A stretch of 64,000 nt of DNA. Origin: Lichenicola sp965198575 (GTDB taxonomy: Bacteria > Pseudomonadota > Alphaproteobacteria > Acetobacterales > Acetobacteraceae). The stretch is taken from contig NZ_OZ240671.1 of assembly GCF_965198575.1 (NCBI RefSeq), forward strand, positions 1,984,001 through 2,048,000, in the 5' to 3' direction. The first letter of the stretch is position 1; each line of letters begins with the position of its first letter. Positions 34,025 through 42,221 of this stretch are shown here, piece by piece. A program made the translations under genes and the position numbers. Below the pieces are notes generated by a model, which made no database searches, was not told where the DNA came from, and saw only the letters and a program-made list of their open reading frames with translations.

Positions 34025-34932
34025 GTCGCAGGCCGTCCGAGTGCCTCGGCGACGGCATCCAGCTGGGCCAGCATCCATTGGGTGTAGTCCCTGCCGGGCG
34101 GCTCGGTCTCGGTCACGCCGATGATCGGCACGCCGGCCTTCGTGGCGATCGTCTGCAGGTGCTGTGCTGCGCTGTCGGTGGCCTGGCTGTTGGTCAGCAG
34201 CAGCCGTACCCGATGCTGGCGCAGGTCCTGCTCCATCGCAGCGACGTCGGAGGCAGCCGGCTCGGTGTCGTTCATGACTGCAAGCTGGAAGCGCTGGTTG
34301 CGCATGTCGAGCCCGACCGCGCTCGCCATGTCGCCGAACACCGGCTCCGTGGCAGTGACAGGCATGCCGGCATACCGCGCCTTCATGGCACGCGCCCGGG
34401 TGGCGACAGGCGCGATCGCGGCCAATACCTGGTCGAGACGGCGGCCATAATCCGCGGCGTCGGCCGGATCACGGCGTGCGAGCTCCGCCGACAGGGCGTG
34501 GGCATAGGCCGGCATGGTGATCGGATCGTACCAGAGATGCGGGTTGTCGCCCGCGTGCCGCCCGATCAGGTCGGCGACCACCAGCACCGTGCGCTCGGGT
34601 TGCCCCGGCCGTGTCGGCGATGCCGCGAGCAGCGTCGTCATCCACGGGTCGTAGCCGATGCCATTGGCGACGACGATTGCGGCACCCGCCACGGACCGCG
34701 CGATGCCGGGGCTGATCTCGAACAGATGCGGGTCCTGGTCGGGGTTGCTGAGGATGCTGGTGACGCGCACATGAGGGCCACCGAGAGACTGCGCCAGGTT
34801 CCCGTACATGTTTTCTGCCGCGACGATCAGCAGCGGGGCCTCCGCACGGGCTGAAACAGCGTTCAGGCCGCACAGGGCGAACGCCAGCCAGATCGACCGA
34901 CGCGCAGTCTGCCTGATGCGTGTTGCGTCCAT
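34021..34932 (-). CDS. znuA: Zinc ABC transporter substrate-binding protein
   Basis: A 303-residue periplasmic cluster A-I binding protein. A signal peptide ends around residue 30 (LNAVSARA, then EAPLL). Metal ligands are probably His69 in NPDQDPHLFE and His132 in GDNPHLWYDP, with acidic/Glu residues in the TEPVFGDMAS block. It lacks the usual His-rich acidic loop of E. coli ZnuA, so manganese is an alternative, but the divergent zur gene and Zur box argue for zinc. It is first of the leftward operon, with the promoter in the 66 bp shared with zur. Confidence 0.88.
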   Translation of the reverse strand: MDATRIRQTARRSIWLAFALCGLNAVSARAEAPLLIVAAENMYGNLAQSLGGPHVRVTSILSNPDQDPHLFEISPGIARSVAGAAIVVANGIGYDPWMTTLLAASPTRPGQPERTVLVVADLIGRHAGDNPHLWYDPITMPAYAHALSAELARRDPADAADYGRRLDQVLAAIAPVATRARAMKARYAGMPVTATEPVFGDMASAVGLDMRNQRFQLAVMNDTEPAASDVAAMEQDLRQHRVRLLLTNSQATDSAAQHLQTIATKAGVPIIGVTETEPPGRDYTQWMLAQLDAVAEALGRPAT

Positions 34933-34955
34933 CGATCGGTTCCCTCCCGTGCCGG

Positions 34956-34980
34956 AGAAACTGTTATACTATAACCTCTG
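34956..34980. promoter_or_regulatory. Zur operator between znuA and zur
   Basis: The core GTTATACTATAAC (34963-34975) is a perfect palindrome around C34969, preceded by GAAACT, matching the gammaproteobacterial/alphaproteobacterial Zur consensus (GTTATA-N-TATAAC). It overlaps TATACT (34965-34970), a likely -10 for zur, and TATAGT on the other strand (34973-34968), a likely -10 for znuA. Zinc-bound Zur here would therefore block both divergent promoters at once. Confidence 0.88.
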
Positions 34981-34998
34981 GTGTCGGAAAGGCCGTTC

Positions 34999-35514
34999 AT
35001 GCAGACGAAGCGCGACGTGATGGAGCGGATCGGCTTCACCGAAGCCACCGACCGCCTGCTGCAGCGGGCAGACGGCATCTGTGTCAGCCGCGGATCCCGG
35101 CTGACCGAGTTGCGGCGACAGGTATTGGGGCTGGTGCTGGACAGCGACACGCCGGTGGGCGCGTACGACCTGCTCGAGCGGCTACGCTCGGCGCACAAGG
35201 GTGCGGCGCCACCGACGGTGTATCGGGCGCTCGATTTCCTGCTCGAGCAGGGCCTGGTGCACAAGGTGGAGCGACTTTCCGCCTTCGTCGGCTGCGTGCA
35301 CGCGTCGGAGCCCGACGACGTCCATTCCGGTCATGACCATGAGCATCACCATGCGGCACAGTTCCTGATCTGCACGCGCTGCAGCCGGACCGTGGAACTC
35401 GAGGACGATGATGTGGCCTCGGCACTCGGCGTCGCGGCTGCCGGCGTCGGCTTCCGGCCGGCCCGATCGACCGTCGAAGTCGAGGGACTGTGTGCGATGT
35501 GCCAGGCCGGTTGA
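34999..35514 (+). CDS. zur: Zinc-uptake regulator, Fur family
   Basis: A 171-residue Fur-family repressor. It has a winged helix (about 35-90, with APPTVYRALDFLLEQGLVHKVER) and a structural-zinc Cys4 set: C125 and C128 in CTRC, C165 and C168 in CAMC. A His-rich segment (HSGHDHEHHH, about 109-118) sits before it. The ATG at 34999 has GGAAAGG seven bases upstream, better than the GTG at 34981. It is divergent from znuACB and most likely represses it and itself through the box at 34963-34975. Confidence 0.92.
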   Translation: MQTKRDVMERIGFTEATDRLLQRADGICVSRGSRLTELRRQVLGLVLDSDTPVGAYDLLERLRSAHKGAAPPTVYRALDFLLEQGLVHKVERLSAFVGCVHASEPDDVHSGHDHEHHHAAQFLICTRCSRTVELEDDDVASALGVAAAGVGFRPARSTVEVEGLCAMCQAG

Positions 35515-35568
35515 CCCGATGGCACCGGCACCCATAGACCTCGGCCTTGTGCAGGTCCCAGGCCCAAC

Positions 35569-36630
35569 ATGAATGCGAGCGATACGACCGAAAGCGGCAG
35601 GATCCGGGTGCGGTCATGCGGCCTGACCAGCCCGCTCACCAACCGGCCTGTGTTCCGGATCGAGGACCAGCATGGCCGGGTGCTCCGACGCATCACCAGC
35701 GCCCGGGGTCCGGAGGAAGCCGCGGCCCACTACTGGCGCATGATGGGCGCAGATGCAAAGTTCGCTCCCGCCATGCCAGAGCAGCCCACCGACGCCTCAC
35801 TGGGCCGCCTGTTGAGCCATCGGGTAGATGCCGTGCGGAAGTCGGGTAGCCGCCGGGCCGCCCTGCAGACGCACGAGTTGCCGCTCCCGGAGGTCATGCC
35901 GGCCGCACAAGGACCGGTGGACGCGGATCCGCCGCAGCACCAAGCGGCGCCTGCCAGCCGAACCGCGACGGCCACCCGGCGCCGGATCCCGAAACCGGAA
36001 CCGCAGCCCGAGGACCTGTTCCGCGCAGCCTCCCCCAATCCTGAACCGCCGCCTGAGGCAGACGATCAGGCTCCGCCGGCGGCCGAGCCTATGGTGGCAG
36101 AACCCGAGCCATCAGCAGGGCCCGAGCCAATCGACCCGCGCAACTCGGAACCCAAGCCGGAGCCCGAGCCGGAGCCGGAACCTGAACCCGAGCCCGAGCC
36201 GGAACCTGAACCTGAACCCAAGCCGGAACCTGAGCTGCAGGGCCCGTATCAGCTCGATCCTGGGGTGGTGATGCTGCAGCAGGTCGATCACCGGAATCTG
36301 CGTCCAACCGACCGGACCGACGCGTACCTGTATCACGTGACCAACCGCGGCGAGGCGAACACCGCGCTGGAGAATGGCCTGGTGGTGAGCGCGCAGGACC
36401 CGATCATCCTCACCGAGCGTCCGGGGGTCGCCTATTGGCTGTCGGTGCTGGCGGAGGACTTCGATTTCATCCTCGACGGACCGGCGGATTTCGTCGTGCT
36501 CAGGATGCGCCGGTTCGCCATCGAGGCACTGCTGGAGCCGGATCCGCATGCATCGCGGAGTGCCGGCTGTGCCTGCTACCTGCTGACCGGCGGCCCTGCC
36601 AGGGGTCGGGATGCGTCACTCAAGGTCTGA
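35569..36630 (+). CDS. Hypothetical protein with Pro-Glu repeat and possible ADP-ribosyltransferase-like C-terminus
   Basis: A 353-residue protein in three parts. The first 90 residues (GLTSPLTNRPVFRIEDQHGR, ending in basic residues) look folded; about 100-240 is Pro/Glu/Ala-rich with a run of PE dipeptides at roughly residues 194-222; the last 100 residues (LYHVTNRGEANTALENGL through ACYLLTGG) look like a compact domain. The H-x-T, GL, and I-x-L-T-E pattern is reminiscent of ADP-ribosyltransferase/RNA 2'-phosphotransferase folds. That resemblance is an impression from motif spacing, not an assignment. It has no signal peptide. The 3' end overlaps the nucleoside hydrolase gene by 55 bp tail-to-tail. 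Confidence 0.65.
   Translation: MNASDTTESGRIRVRSCGLTSPLTNRPVFRIEDQHGRVLRRITSARGPEEAAAHYWRMMGADAKFAPAMPEQPTDASLGRLLSHRVDAVRKSGSRRAALQTHELPLPEVMPAAQGPVDADPPQHQAAPASRTATATRRRIPKPEPQPEDLFRAASPNPEPPPEADDQAPPAAEPMVAEPEPSAGPEPIDPRNSEPKPEPEPEPEPEPEPEPEPEPEPKPEPELQGPYQLDPGVVMLQQVDHRNLRPTDRTDAYLYHVTNRGEANTALENGLVVSAQDPIILTERPGVAYWLSVLAEDFDFILDGPADFVVLRMRRFAIEALLEPDPHASRSAGCACYLLTGGPARGRDASLKV
36148..36234 (+). repeat. Proline-glutamate dipeptide repeat tract
   Basis: A stretch of about 14 alternating Pro and Glu/Lys codons in the middle of the hypothetical protein at 35569-36630. The codons vary (CCG/CCC/CCT and GAG/GAA), so the tract is imperfect at base level and not a pure microsatellite. It would form an extended, rigid, acidic linker between the two putative domains. 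Confidence 0.85.
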
Positions 36631-37646
36631 GCTCCAGGTGTCCAGACCGGAACGGTAGCGGCGGGGTGCAGGCCGAGCGGTGAGACCGGCCCCGACGGGA
36701 TGAACGTGCCGGCATACAGCGCCAGCACCCCGGCCACATCGACATCGACCGCGACCGATTGTGACGCATGGGCATCCCACGCACCGAGCGGGAACGCCGA
36801 ATGCTCCGGCTTCTGGATCGTCTGGCCCGATGCGATGCCGCCGCAGACGACCCGCACGGGGCCGCGTCGCAATGTGAACAGGCCGGGCTCCAGCACGTAG
36901 GCGACGGCCAGGCTGTCATGCGCGAAGACACCGTCGATCCGGCGGGTGCGTTGGTGGAACGCGTGATAGCTGCGGGTGACGTCCCACAGGAACTGGCCGT
37001 CCTCGCCGCCTGCCTGCCTGAGGCAGTCGAGGTAGGCCGAGTCCATCACCACCTGCTGGGTGACATCGAGGCCGATGATGGTGACCGGCCAGGTTGCGGT
37101 GAACACCGCCTCGGCAGCCTCCGGATCATTGGCGATGTTCGCCTCGGCCACCGGCGAGACGTTGCCGGTGTGACCGTGGATGCCGAATGCGCCACCCATC
37201 ACCACCACGCCCTGGACCAACCGGGCGATCTCGGGATCCTTGTCGAGGGCGCGGGCGAGGTTGGTCAGCGGGCCGACCGCGATGATGGTGACCTCATGCG
37301 GATGCGCGCGCACCAGGTCGATCATCATGCGGTGACCGCGGCGGTCGTCCAGATCGGTGGGGTCGGTGTCGGCAACGGAGATGTCGCCGAGCCCGTTGCG
37401 GCCATGCACATGCGAGGCGCCCTGGCCCTGGCGGTTGAGCAGGGTGACGCCGGAGCCCTTCGCCACCGGTGCCTTGAAGCCGAAGCGTTGCTTCAGATGC
37501 AGGGCGTTGCGGGTGACGGTGTCGATGTCGGCGTTGCCGTGCACGGTGGTGACGCCGAGCAGCTCGAGCTCGGGGCGGCGGGTCAGCAGGCAGAGGGCCA
37601 TCGCATCGTCGACGCCGGGATCGGTGTCAAAGATCACCTTGCGCAT
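36576..37646 (-). CDS. Nucleoside hydrolase
   Basis: A 356-residue inosine/uridine-preferring nucleoside hydrolase. The Ca-binding signature DTDPGVDDAMAL is at 7-18; VTTVHGNADIDTVTRNALHL, VTIIAVGPLTNLA, VVMGGAFG and EANIANDPEAAEAVF follow in family order, and the late HDSLAVAYVLEPG block supplies the catalytic Asp/His. The last 25 residues are a Pro/Ala tail. Start chosen at the ATG before the motif (37646). It lies 92 bp after folC on the same strand and may belong to the same transcript. Confidence 0.9.
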   Translation of the reverse strand: MRKVIFDTDPGVDDAMALCLLTRRPELELLGVTTVHGNADIDTVTRNALHLKQRFGFKAPVAKGSGVTLLNRQGQGASHVHGRNGLGDISVADTDPTDLDDRRGHRMMIDLVRAHPHEVTIIAVGPLTNLARALDKDPEIARLVQGVVVMGGAFGIHGHTGNVSPVAEANIANDPEAAEAVFTATWPVTIIGLDVTQQVVMDSAYLDCLRQAGGEDGQFLWDVTRSYHAFHQRTRRIDGVFAHDSLAVAYVLEPGLFTLRRGPVRVVCGGIASGQTIQKPEHSAFPLGAWDAHASQSVAVDVDVAGVLALYAGTFIPSGPVSPLGLHPAATVPVWTPGAQTLSDASRPLAGPPVSR

Positions 37647-37738
37647 CACTCGGCCCCGCCTGTTCGGAACAGGGGAGCAAATACCGCGCGAGCGCCGAAT
37701 GCAACAGCGTCGTGCAGGAGTTGGCAGGCAGGTTGGCG

Positions 37739-39082
37739 CTATTCGGCGACCCAGCCATCGGCCTTGAGCACGACACCTGCCAGATACAGGCTGCCGCACA
37801 CCAGGACCCGTCCCGGCCGCGGGTCGGCGGTCACCAGGCGGGCCAGTGCTTCGGCGACGGTCGGTCCGGGCCTGGCGACGCCTCCGGAAGCCTCGATGAT
37901 GGCTGCGACCGGAAGCGCCAGATGCTGGGCAGGTTCCGACACCGCCCATATCGTGTCGGCTACCCCCAGAAGCGGTGCCAGGAAGCCGGCCGGGTCCTTG
38001 CTCTGCTTCATGCCGACCAGGAGATGCACCGGCCGATCCGACCAGCTCCGCAACGTGTCGGCCAGCGCCAGGCCGGCACCGGGATTGTGGCCGCCATCGA
38101 GCCAGAGCTCCCAGTCGGATGGAAGGGTGGCAGCCAGCCGGCCGTGCAGGCGCTGCATCCGCGCCGGCCAGGTGGTGCGCGCGATGCCGGCAAAGGCGGT
38201 CACCGGCAGTGCCAGTCCGGAGGCGCGCAACGTCGCCACCGCGAGCCCGGCATTGTCGATCTGGTGTGGCCCGTCCAGGCCGGGTAGAGGCAGCGCGACA
38301 GTTCCGTGAGCGTCGCGATAGAGCAGCGGGGCATCGCTCCCGGGGGGTGCCGGTTCGATGCTCCAGTCGCGGTCACGCAGCAACAGCGGTGCCTGTTGCC
38401 GGGCCGCCTCCGCCTCGATCTCGGCCAGCGCTTCCGGTGGCTGCCTGCCGGTCACCACCGGCCGACCCGGCTTGATGATGCCGGCCTTTTCGTGGGCGAT
38501 ACCGGGGAGGGTGTCGCCGAGGAAGGCCTCGTGATCCATCGACAGCGACGCGATCGCGCAGGCGGCCGGAGCGGTCAGCACATTGGTGGCGTCATAGCGG
38601 CCGCCGAGCCCGACCTCGATCACCGCCAGGTCGGCCGGCGTCTCGGCGAACAGCAGGAAGGCGCAGGCGGTCAACACCTCGAACACGGTGATCGGCGAGC
38701 CTGCGTTGACCGCCTCGATGCGCTCCAGGGTCGCCACCAGCACGGGTTCACTGACCAGCCGGCCGGCGACCCGGAAGCGCTCGGTCACGTCGACCAAATG
38801 CGGGCTGGTGGTGGCATGCACGACCAGCCCGGCGGCCTCGGCGATGGCGCGGATGTTCGCGCAGGTGCTGCCCTTGCCGTTGGTGCCGGCGACGTGGATC
38901 ACCGGCGGCAACCGCCGCTCGGGGTGATCCAGCTTGGCCAGAAGCGCCTCGAGCCGGCCGAGGCTGAGGTCGATGAGCGCCGGATAAAGACGCTGCAGAC
39001 GCTCCAGCACGACCCCGCTGCGCCCAGTGAACTCCGGCAGCGGCGCCGGATGTTGCTGGCTAGGCGGCGTGCTCGAGGACAT
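37739..39082 (-). CDS. folC: Bifunctional folylpolyglutamate synthase/dihydrofolate synthase
   Basis: Adds glutamate to dihydropteroate and to folates. The 447-residue Mur-ligase-like protein has the P-loop GTNGKGS (66-72), the omega-loop TTSPHLVDVTERFRVAG, FEVLTACAFLLFAE, GLGGRYDATNVL with catalytic residues and DGGHNPGAGLALAD near the C-terminus. It overlaps accD by 23 bp and terminates the trpB-trpA-accD-folC operon, a conserved alphaproteobacterial order. Confidence 0.95.
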   Translation of the reverse strand: MSSSTPPSQQHPAPLPEFTGRSGVVLERLQRLYPALIDLSLGRLEALLAKLDHPERRLPPVIHVAGTNGKGSTCANIRAIAEAAGLVVHATTSPHLVDVTERFRVAGRLVSEPVLVATLERIEAVNAGSPITVFEVLTACAFLLFAETPADLAVIEVGLGGRYDATNVLTAPAACAIASLSMDHEAFLGDTLPGIAHEKAGIIKPGRPVVTGRQPPEALAEIEAEAARQQAPLLLRDRDWSIEPAPPGSDAPLLYRDAHGTVALPLPGLDGPHQIDNAGLAVATLRASGLALPVTAFAGIARTTWPARMQRLHGRLAATLPSDWELWLDGGHNPGAGLALADTLRSWSDRPVHLLVGMKQSKDPAGFLAPLLGVADTIWAVSEPAQHLALPVAAIIEASGGVARPGPTVAEALARLVTADPRPGRVLVCGSLYLAGVVLKADGWVAE

Positions 39083-39929
39083 CGCGGGTTCCGAGCAGCG
39101 AGATCAACCGGCCGAGCGTCTCGCGCATCTCGCCGCGCTTGACGACCATGTCGAGCATGCCGTGGTCCAGCAGGAACTCCGAGCGCTGGAAGCCGTCCGG
39201 CAGCGTCTCGCGCACGGTCTGCTCGATCACCCGGGGACCTGCGAAGCCGATCAGCGCGTTCGGCTCGGCGATCTGGATGTCGCCCAGCATCGCGAAACTC
39301 GCGGTCACGCCGCCGGTGGTCGGGTTGGTCATCACGACGATGTAAGGGAGGCCCGCATCCTTCACCATCTGCACCGCGATGGTGGTACGCGGCATCTGCA
39401 TCAGGCTGATCATGCCCTCCTGCATCCGGGCGCCGCCGGATGCGGTGAACACCACGAGCGGCGCCTGCTGCAGCACCGCGAGGCGTGCCGCTGCGACGAT
39501 GCCTTCACCGAGAGCCGCGCCCATCGTGCCGGCCATGAACTCGTAGGCCATCACCGCGACGACGGCCTTGTTGCCGGTGATGGTGCCATGCGCGACCACG
39601 AGCGCCTCGTCGAGGTGGGTCTTGGCGCGATGCTCCTTCAGCCGGTCGGTGTATTTCTTCTGGTCGCGGAAGCCGAGCGGATCGGTCGGCGCCTTGGGCA
39701 GCTCGATGCGGGTGAACTTGCCATCGTCGAAGCTCCAGGCCAGGCGGTCATTGACCAGGGCGCGCATGTGATGGCCGCAATGCGGGCACACGTTCAGCGA
39801 CTTCTGCAGGTCCTTGGAGAAGATCATCTGGTTGCAGGCGTCGCACTGCGTCCAGAGATTGTCCGGTACGTCGCGCTTGCCGAGCAGGTTCCGGATCTTC
39901 GGGCGGACATAGGTGGTCAGCCAGCTCAT
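39060..39929 (-). CDS. accD: Acetyl-CoA carboxylase carboxyltransferase beta subunit
   Basis: Beta subunit of the carboxyltransferase that makes malonyl-CoA. The 289-residue protein has the N-terminal zinc finger (C29, C32, C48, C51 in TQCDAC and NVCPHCGHH) and the crotonase-type core with FMAGTMGAALGEGIVAAARLA, TASGGARMQEGMISLMQM and NPTTGGVTASFAMLGD. The ATG overlaps the trpA stop as ATGA. The alpha subunit gene accA is not in the window. Confidence 0.96.
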   Translation of the reverse strand: MSWLTTYVRPKIRNLLGKRDVPDNLWTQCDACNQMIFSKDLQKSLNVCPHCGHHMRALVNDRLAWSFDDGKFTRIELPKAPTDPLGFRDQKKYTDRLKEHRAKTHLDEALVVAHGTITGNKAVVAVMAYEFMAGTMGAALGEGIVAAARLAVLQQAPLVVFTASGGARMQEGMISLMQMPRTTIAVQMVKDAGLPYIVVMTNPTTGGVTASFAMLGDIQIAEPNALIGFAGPRVIEQTVRETLPDGFQRSEFLLDHGMLDMVVKRGEMRETLGRLISLLGTRDVLEHAA

Positions 39930-40771
39930 GCGACGCGCTCCTTCTGTTCCACGCGCGCCGATCGGACGCCGGCCGCGAGCGTCCTGACCTGGTCGAGCAC
40001 CCGGGTGACGGTGTCTGCGGTGGCGCGACCATGCTCGTCCAGGCTGTTCGCCAAGGTCTCGATCAGGGCCGAGGCGACCACCGCGGCGTCGGCCACGCGG
40101 ACTGCGTTTGCCGCCTGCGCCGGGGTGCGGATGCCGAACCCGATCGCCACCGGCAGGTCGGTCACGCGGCGCAGTCCCGGCAGCGCCAGCGCCAGGTCAG
40201 CCTCCGAGGCGGTGCGGGTGCCGGTCACGCCGGTGATGCTGACATAGTAGATGAAGCCGGAGCTGCCGGAGAGCACCTTCGGCAGCCGGACGGCATCGGT
40301 GGTCGGCGCCACCAGCCGGATGATGTCGAGACCATGCTCGCTGGCGTGGCTTTCCAGCAGGTCGGCCTCCTCGGAGGGCAGGTCGACGATGATCAGCCCG
40401 TCCACCCCGGCCGCGGCCGCATCGGCGCAGAACCGCGCCGGGCCGTAGCTGTCGACCGGATTGAGATAGCCCATCAGGATGATCGGGGTGTCCTGGTCGT
40501 GCTCACGGAAGCCCGCGACCATCGCCAAGGTCTTCGGCAGGGTGGCGCCGGCGATCAGGCCGCGACGGGCCGCTGCCTGGATGATCGGGCCATCGGCCAT
40601 CGGATCGGTGAACGGCACGCCGATCTCGATCAGGTCGGCACCGGCTCCCGGCATGCCGCGCAGGATCGCCGCCGCCGTCTCGAGGTCGGGGTCGCCGGCC
40701 TCGAGGAACGGGATCAGCGCGCCACGGCCGGCCTGTTTCAGTGCGGCAAAGCGTGCGGCGATGCGGCTCAA
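39926..40771 (-). CDS. trpA: Tryptophan synthase alpha subunit
   Basis: Cleaves indole-glycerol phosphate to indole. The 281-residue TIM-barrel protein has catalytic Glu49 and Asp60 in DLIEIGVPFTDPMADGP, with YLNPVDSYG, GLIIVDLPSEEAD and FIYYVSITGVTGTR in order. No ATG fits the conserved N-terminus; the TTG at 40771 overlaps the trpB stop and reads (M)SRIAARFAALK, the usual TrpA start. The long open frame upstream overlaps trpB and is not used. Confidence 0.93.
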   Translation of the reverse strand: MSRIAARFAALKQAGRGALIPFLEAGDPDLETAAAILRGMPGAGADLIEIGVPFTDPMADGPIIQAAARRGLIAGATLPKTLAMVAGFREHDQDTPIILMGYLNPVDSYGPARFCADAAAAGVDGLIIVDLPSEEADLLESHASEHGLDIIRLVAPTTDAVRLPKVLSGSSGFIYYVSITGVTGTRTASEADLALALPGLRRVTDLPVAIGFGIRTPAQAANAVRVADAAVVASALIETLANSLDEHGRATADTVTRVLDQVRTLAAGVRSARVEQKERVA

Positions 40772-42066
40772 AGCTTCACACCCAGATGCTCCGCCACGGT
40801 GAAGATGTCCTTGTCGCCGCGACCGGACAGATTCATCAGGATGATCTGGTCGGGGCGCATGGTGGGTGCGAGCTTCGCCACATACGACAGCGCGTGGGCG
40901 CATTCGAGCGCCGGGATGATGCCCTCGGTGCGGGTGCAGAGCTGGAACGCGGCCAGCGCCTCGTCGTCGGTGATGCCGACATATTCGGCGCGGCCGATGT
41001 CGTGCAGCCAGGAGTGCTCTGGCCCGATGCCGGGATAATCGAGGCCGGCGCTGATCGAATGCGCCTCCTGGATCTGGCCGTGCTCGTCCTGCAGCAGGTA
41101 TGTGCGATTGCCGTGCAGCACGCCTGGCCGGCCGCGGCTGATGCTGGCCGCCTGCTCGCCGCTGTCGAGACCACGCCCGGCTGCCTCGACGCCGATCAGC
41201 CGTACGTCCGGCTCGTCGAGGAAGGGGTGGAAGATACCCATCGCGTTGGAGCCACCACCGACCGAGGCCACCACCGCGTCCGGCAGGCGGCCCTCGGCCT
41301 CCTGCATCTGGGCGCGCGCCTCCTCGCCGATGACGCACTGGAAGTCGCGCACCATCGCAGGGTACGGATGCGGTCCGGCAACGGTGCCGATCAGGTAGTA
41401 GGTGTCGAGGATGTTCGCGGTCCAGTCGCGCATCGCCTCGTTCATCGCGTCCTTGAGCGTGCCGGCGCCGGTCTTGACCGCGTGCACCTCGGCGCCCAGC
41501 AGCCGCATCCGGAACACGTTCGGCTTCTGCCGCTCGACGTCGGTGGCGCCCATATAGACGACGCATTTCAGCCCGAAGAGGGCACACACGGTCGCGGTGG
41601 CGACGCCATGCTGGCCGGCGCCGGTCTCCGCGATGATGCGTGTCCGGCCCATCCGACGGGCCAGCAGGATCTGGCCCATGACGTTGTTGAGCTTGTGCGA
41701 GCCGGTGTGGTTCAGCTCCTCGCGCTTCAGGTAGATGCGCGCGCCACCGAGCTCGGCGGTCAGGCGACGGGCGAACCAGAGCGGGCTCGGACGGCCGACA
41801 TAGTCCTTCAGATAGTAGTCGAGCTCGCGACGGAATTCCGGGTCGACCTTTGCCGCCTCGTAGGCCTGGTCGAGCTCCAGGATCAGCGGCATGAGGGTCT
41901 CTGCAACGAACCGGCCGCCGAAGATGCCGAAGCGGCCGCGGTCGTCCGGTCCGGTCCGCAGGCTGTTGGGCCGCAGGTGCTCGCTCCGCTCTGCAAGCTG
42001 GACCGAGAGCGGCACGGGTGTCGCAGTCGAGGGGCGGTCTGTCGTCGCGATCTGGGGCGGGTTCAA
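40768..42066 (-). CDS. trpB: Tryptophan synthase beta subunit
   Basis: PLP enzyme that joins indole and serine. The 432-residue protein has the PLP Lys125 in REELNHTGSHKLNNV and the core GRFGIFGGRFVAETLMPLI, AETGAGQHGVATA, VASVGGGSNAMGIFHPF and a C-terminal HALSYVAKLAP. About 30 residues at the N-terminus (SATPVPL and others) exceed the usual length. The common upstream trpF is absent; the intergenic 42067-42221 separates it from corA on the opposite strand. Confidence 0.96.
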   Translation of the reverse strand: MNPPQIATTDRPSTATPVPLSVQLAERSEHLRPNSLRTGPDDRGRFGIFGGRFVAETLMPLILELDQAYEAAKVDPEFRRELDYYLKDYVGRPSPLWFARRLTAELGGARIYLKREELNHTGSHKLNNVMGQILLARRMGRTRIIAETGAGQHGVATATVCALFGLKCVVYMGATDVERQKPNVFRMRLLGAEVHAVKTGAGTLKDAMNEAMRDWTANILDTYYLIGTVAGPHPYPAMVRDFQCVIGEEARAQMQEAEGRLPDAVVASVGGGSNAMGIFHPFLDEPDVRLIGVEAAGRGLDSGEQAASISRGRPGVLHGNRTYLLQDEHGQIQEAHSISAGLDYPGIGPEHSWLHDIGRAEYVGITDDEALAAFQLCTRTEGIIPALECAHALSYVAKLAPTMRPDQIILMNLSGRGDKDIFTVAEHLGVKL

Positions 42067-42221
42067 CGCTTCATCTCCGGAACGGCGCCTTCCTAGCGCA
42101 GGGGTCGCGCAAGGTCACGCCTCACAGATAGGGTGCTCACACATGGGGAGCCCATGCCGTCATGGTTTGACATGATTTCCGGGGCATCGATTATTCGGTG
42201 TGATCCGAGCCAGGAGTGTTC

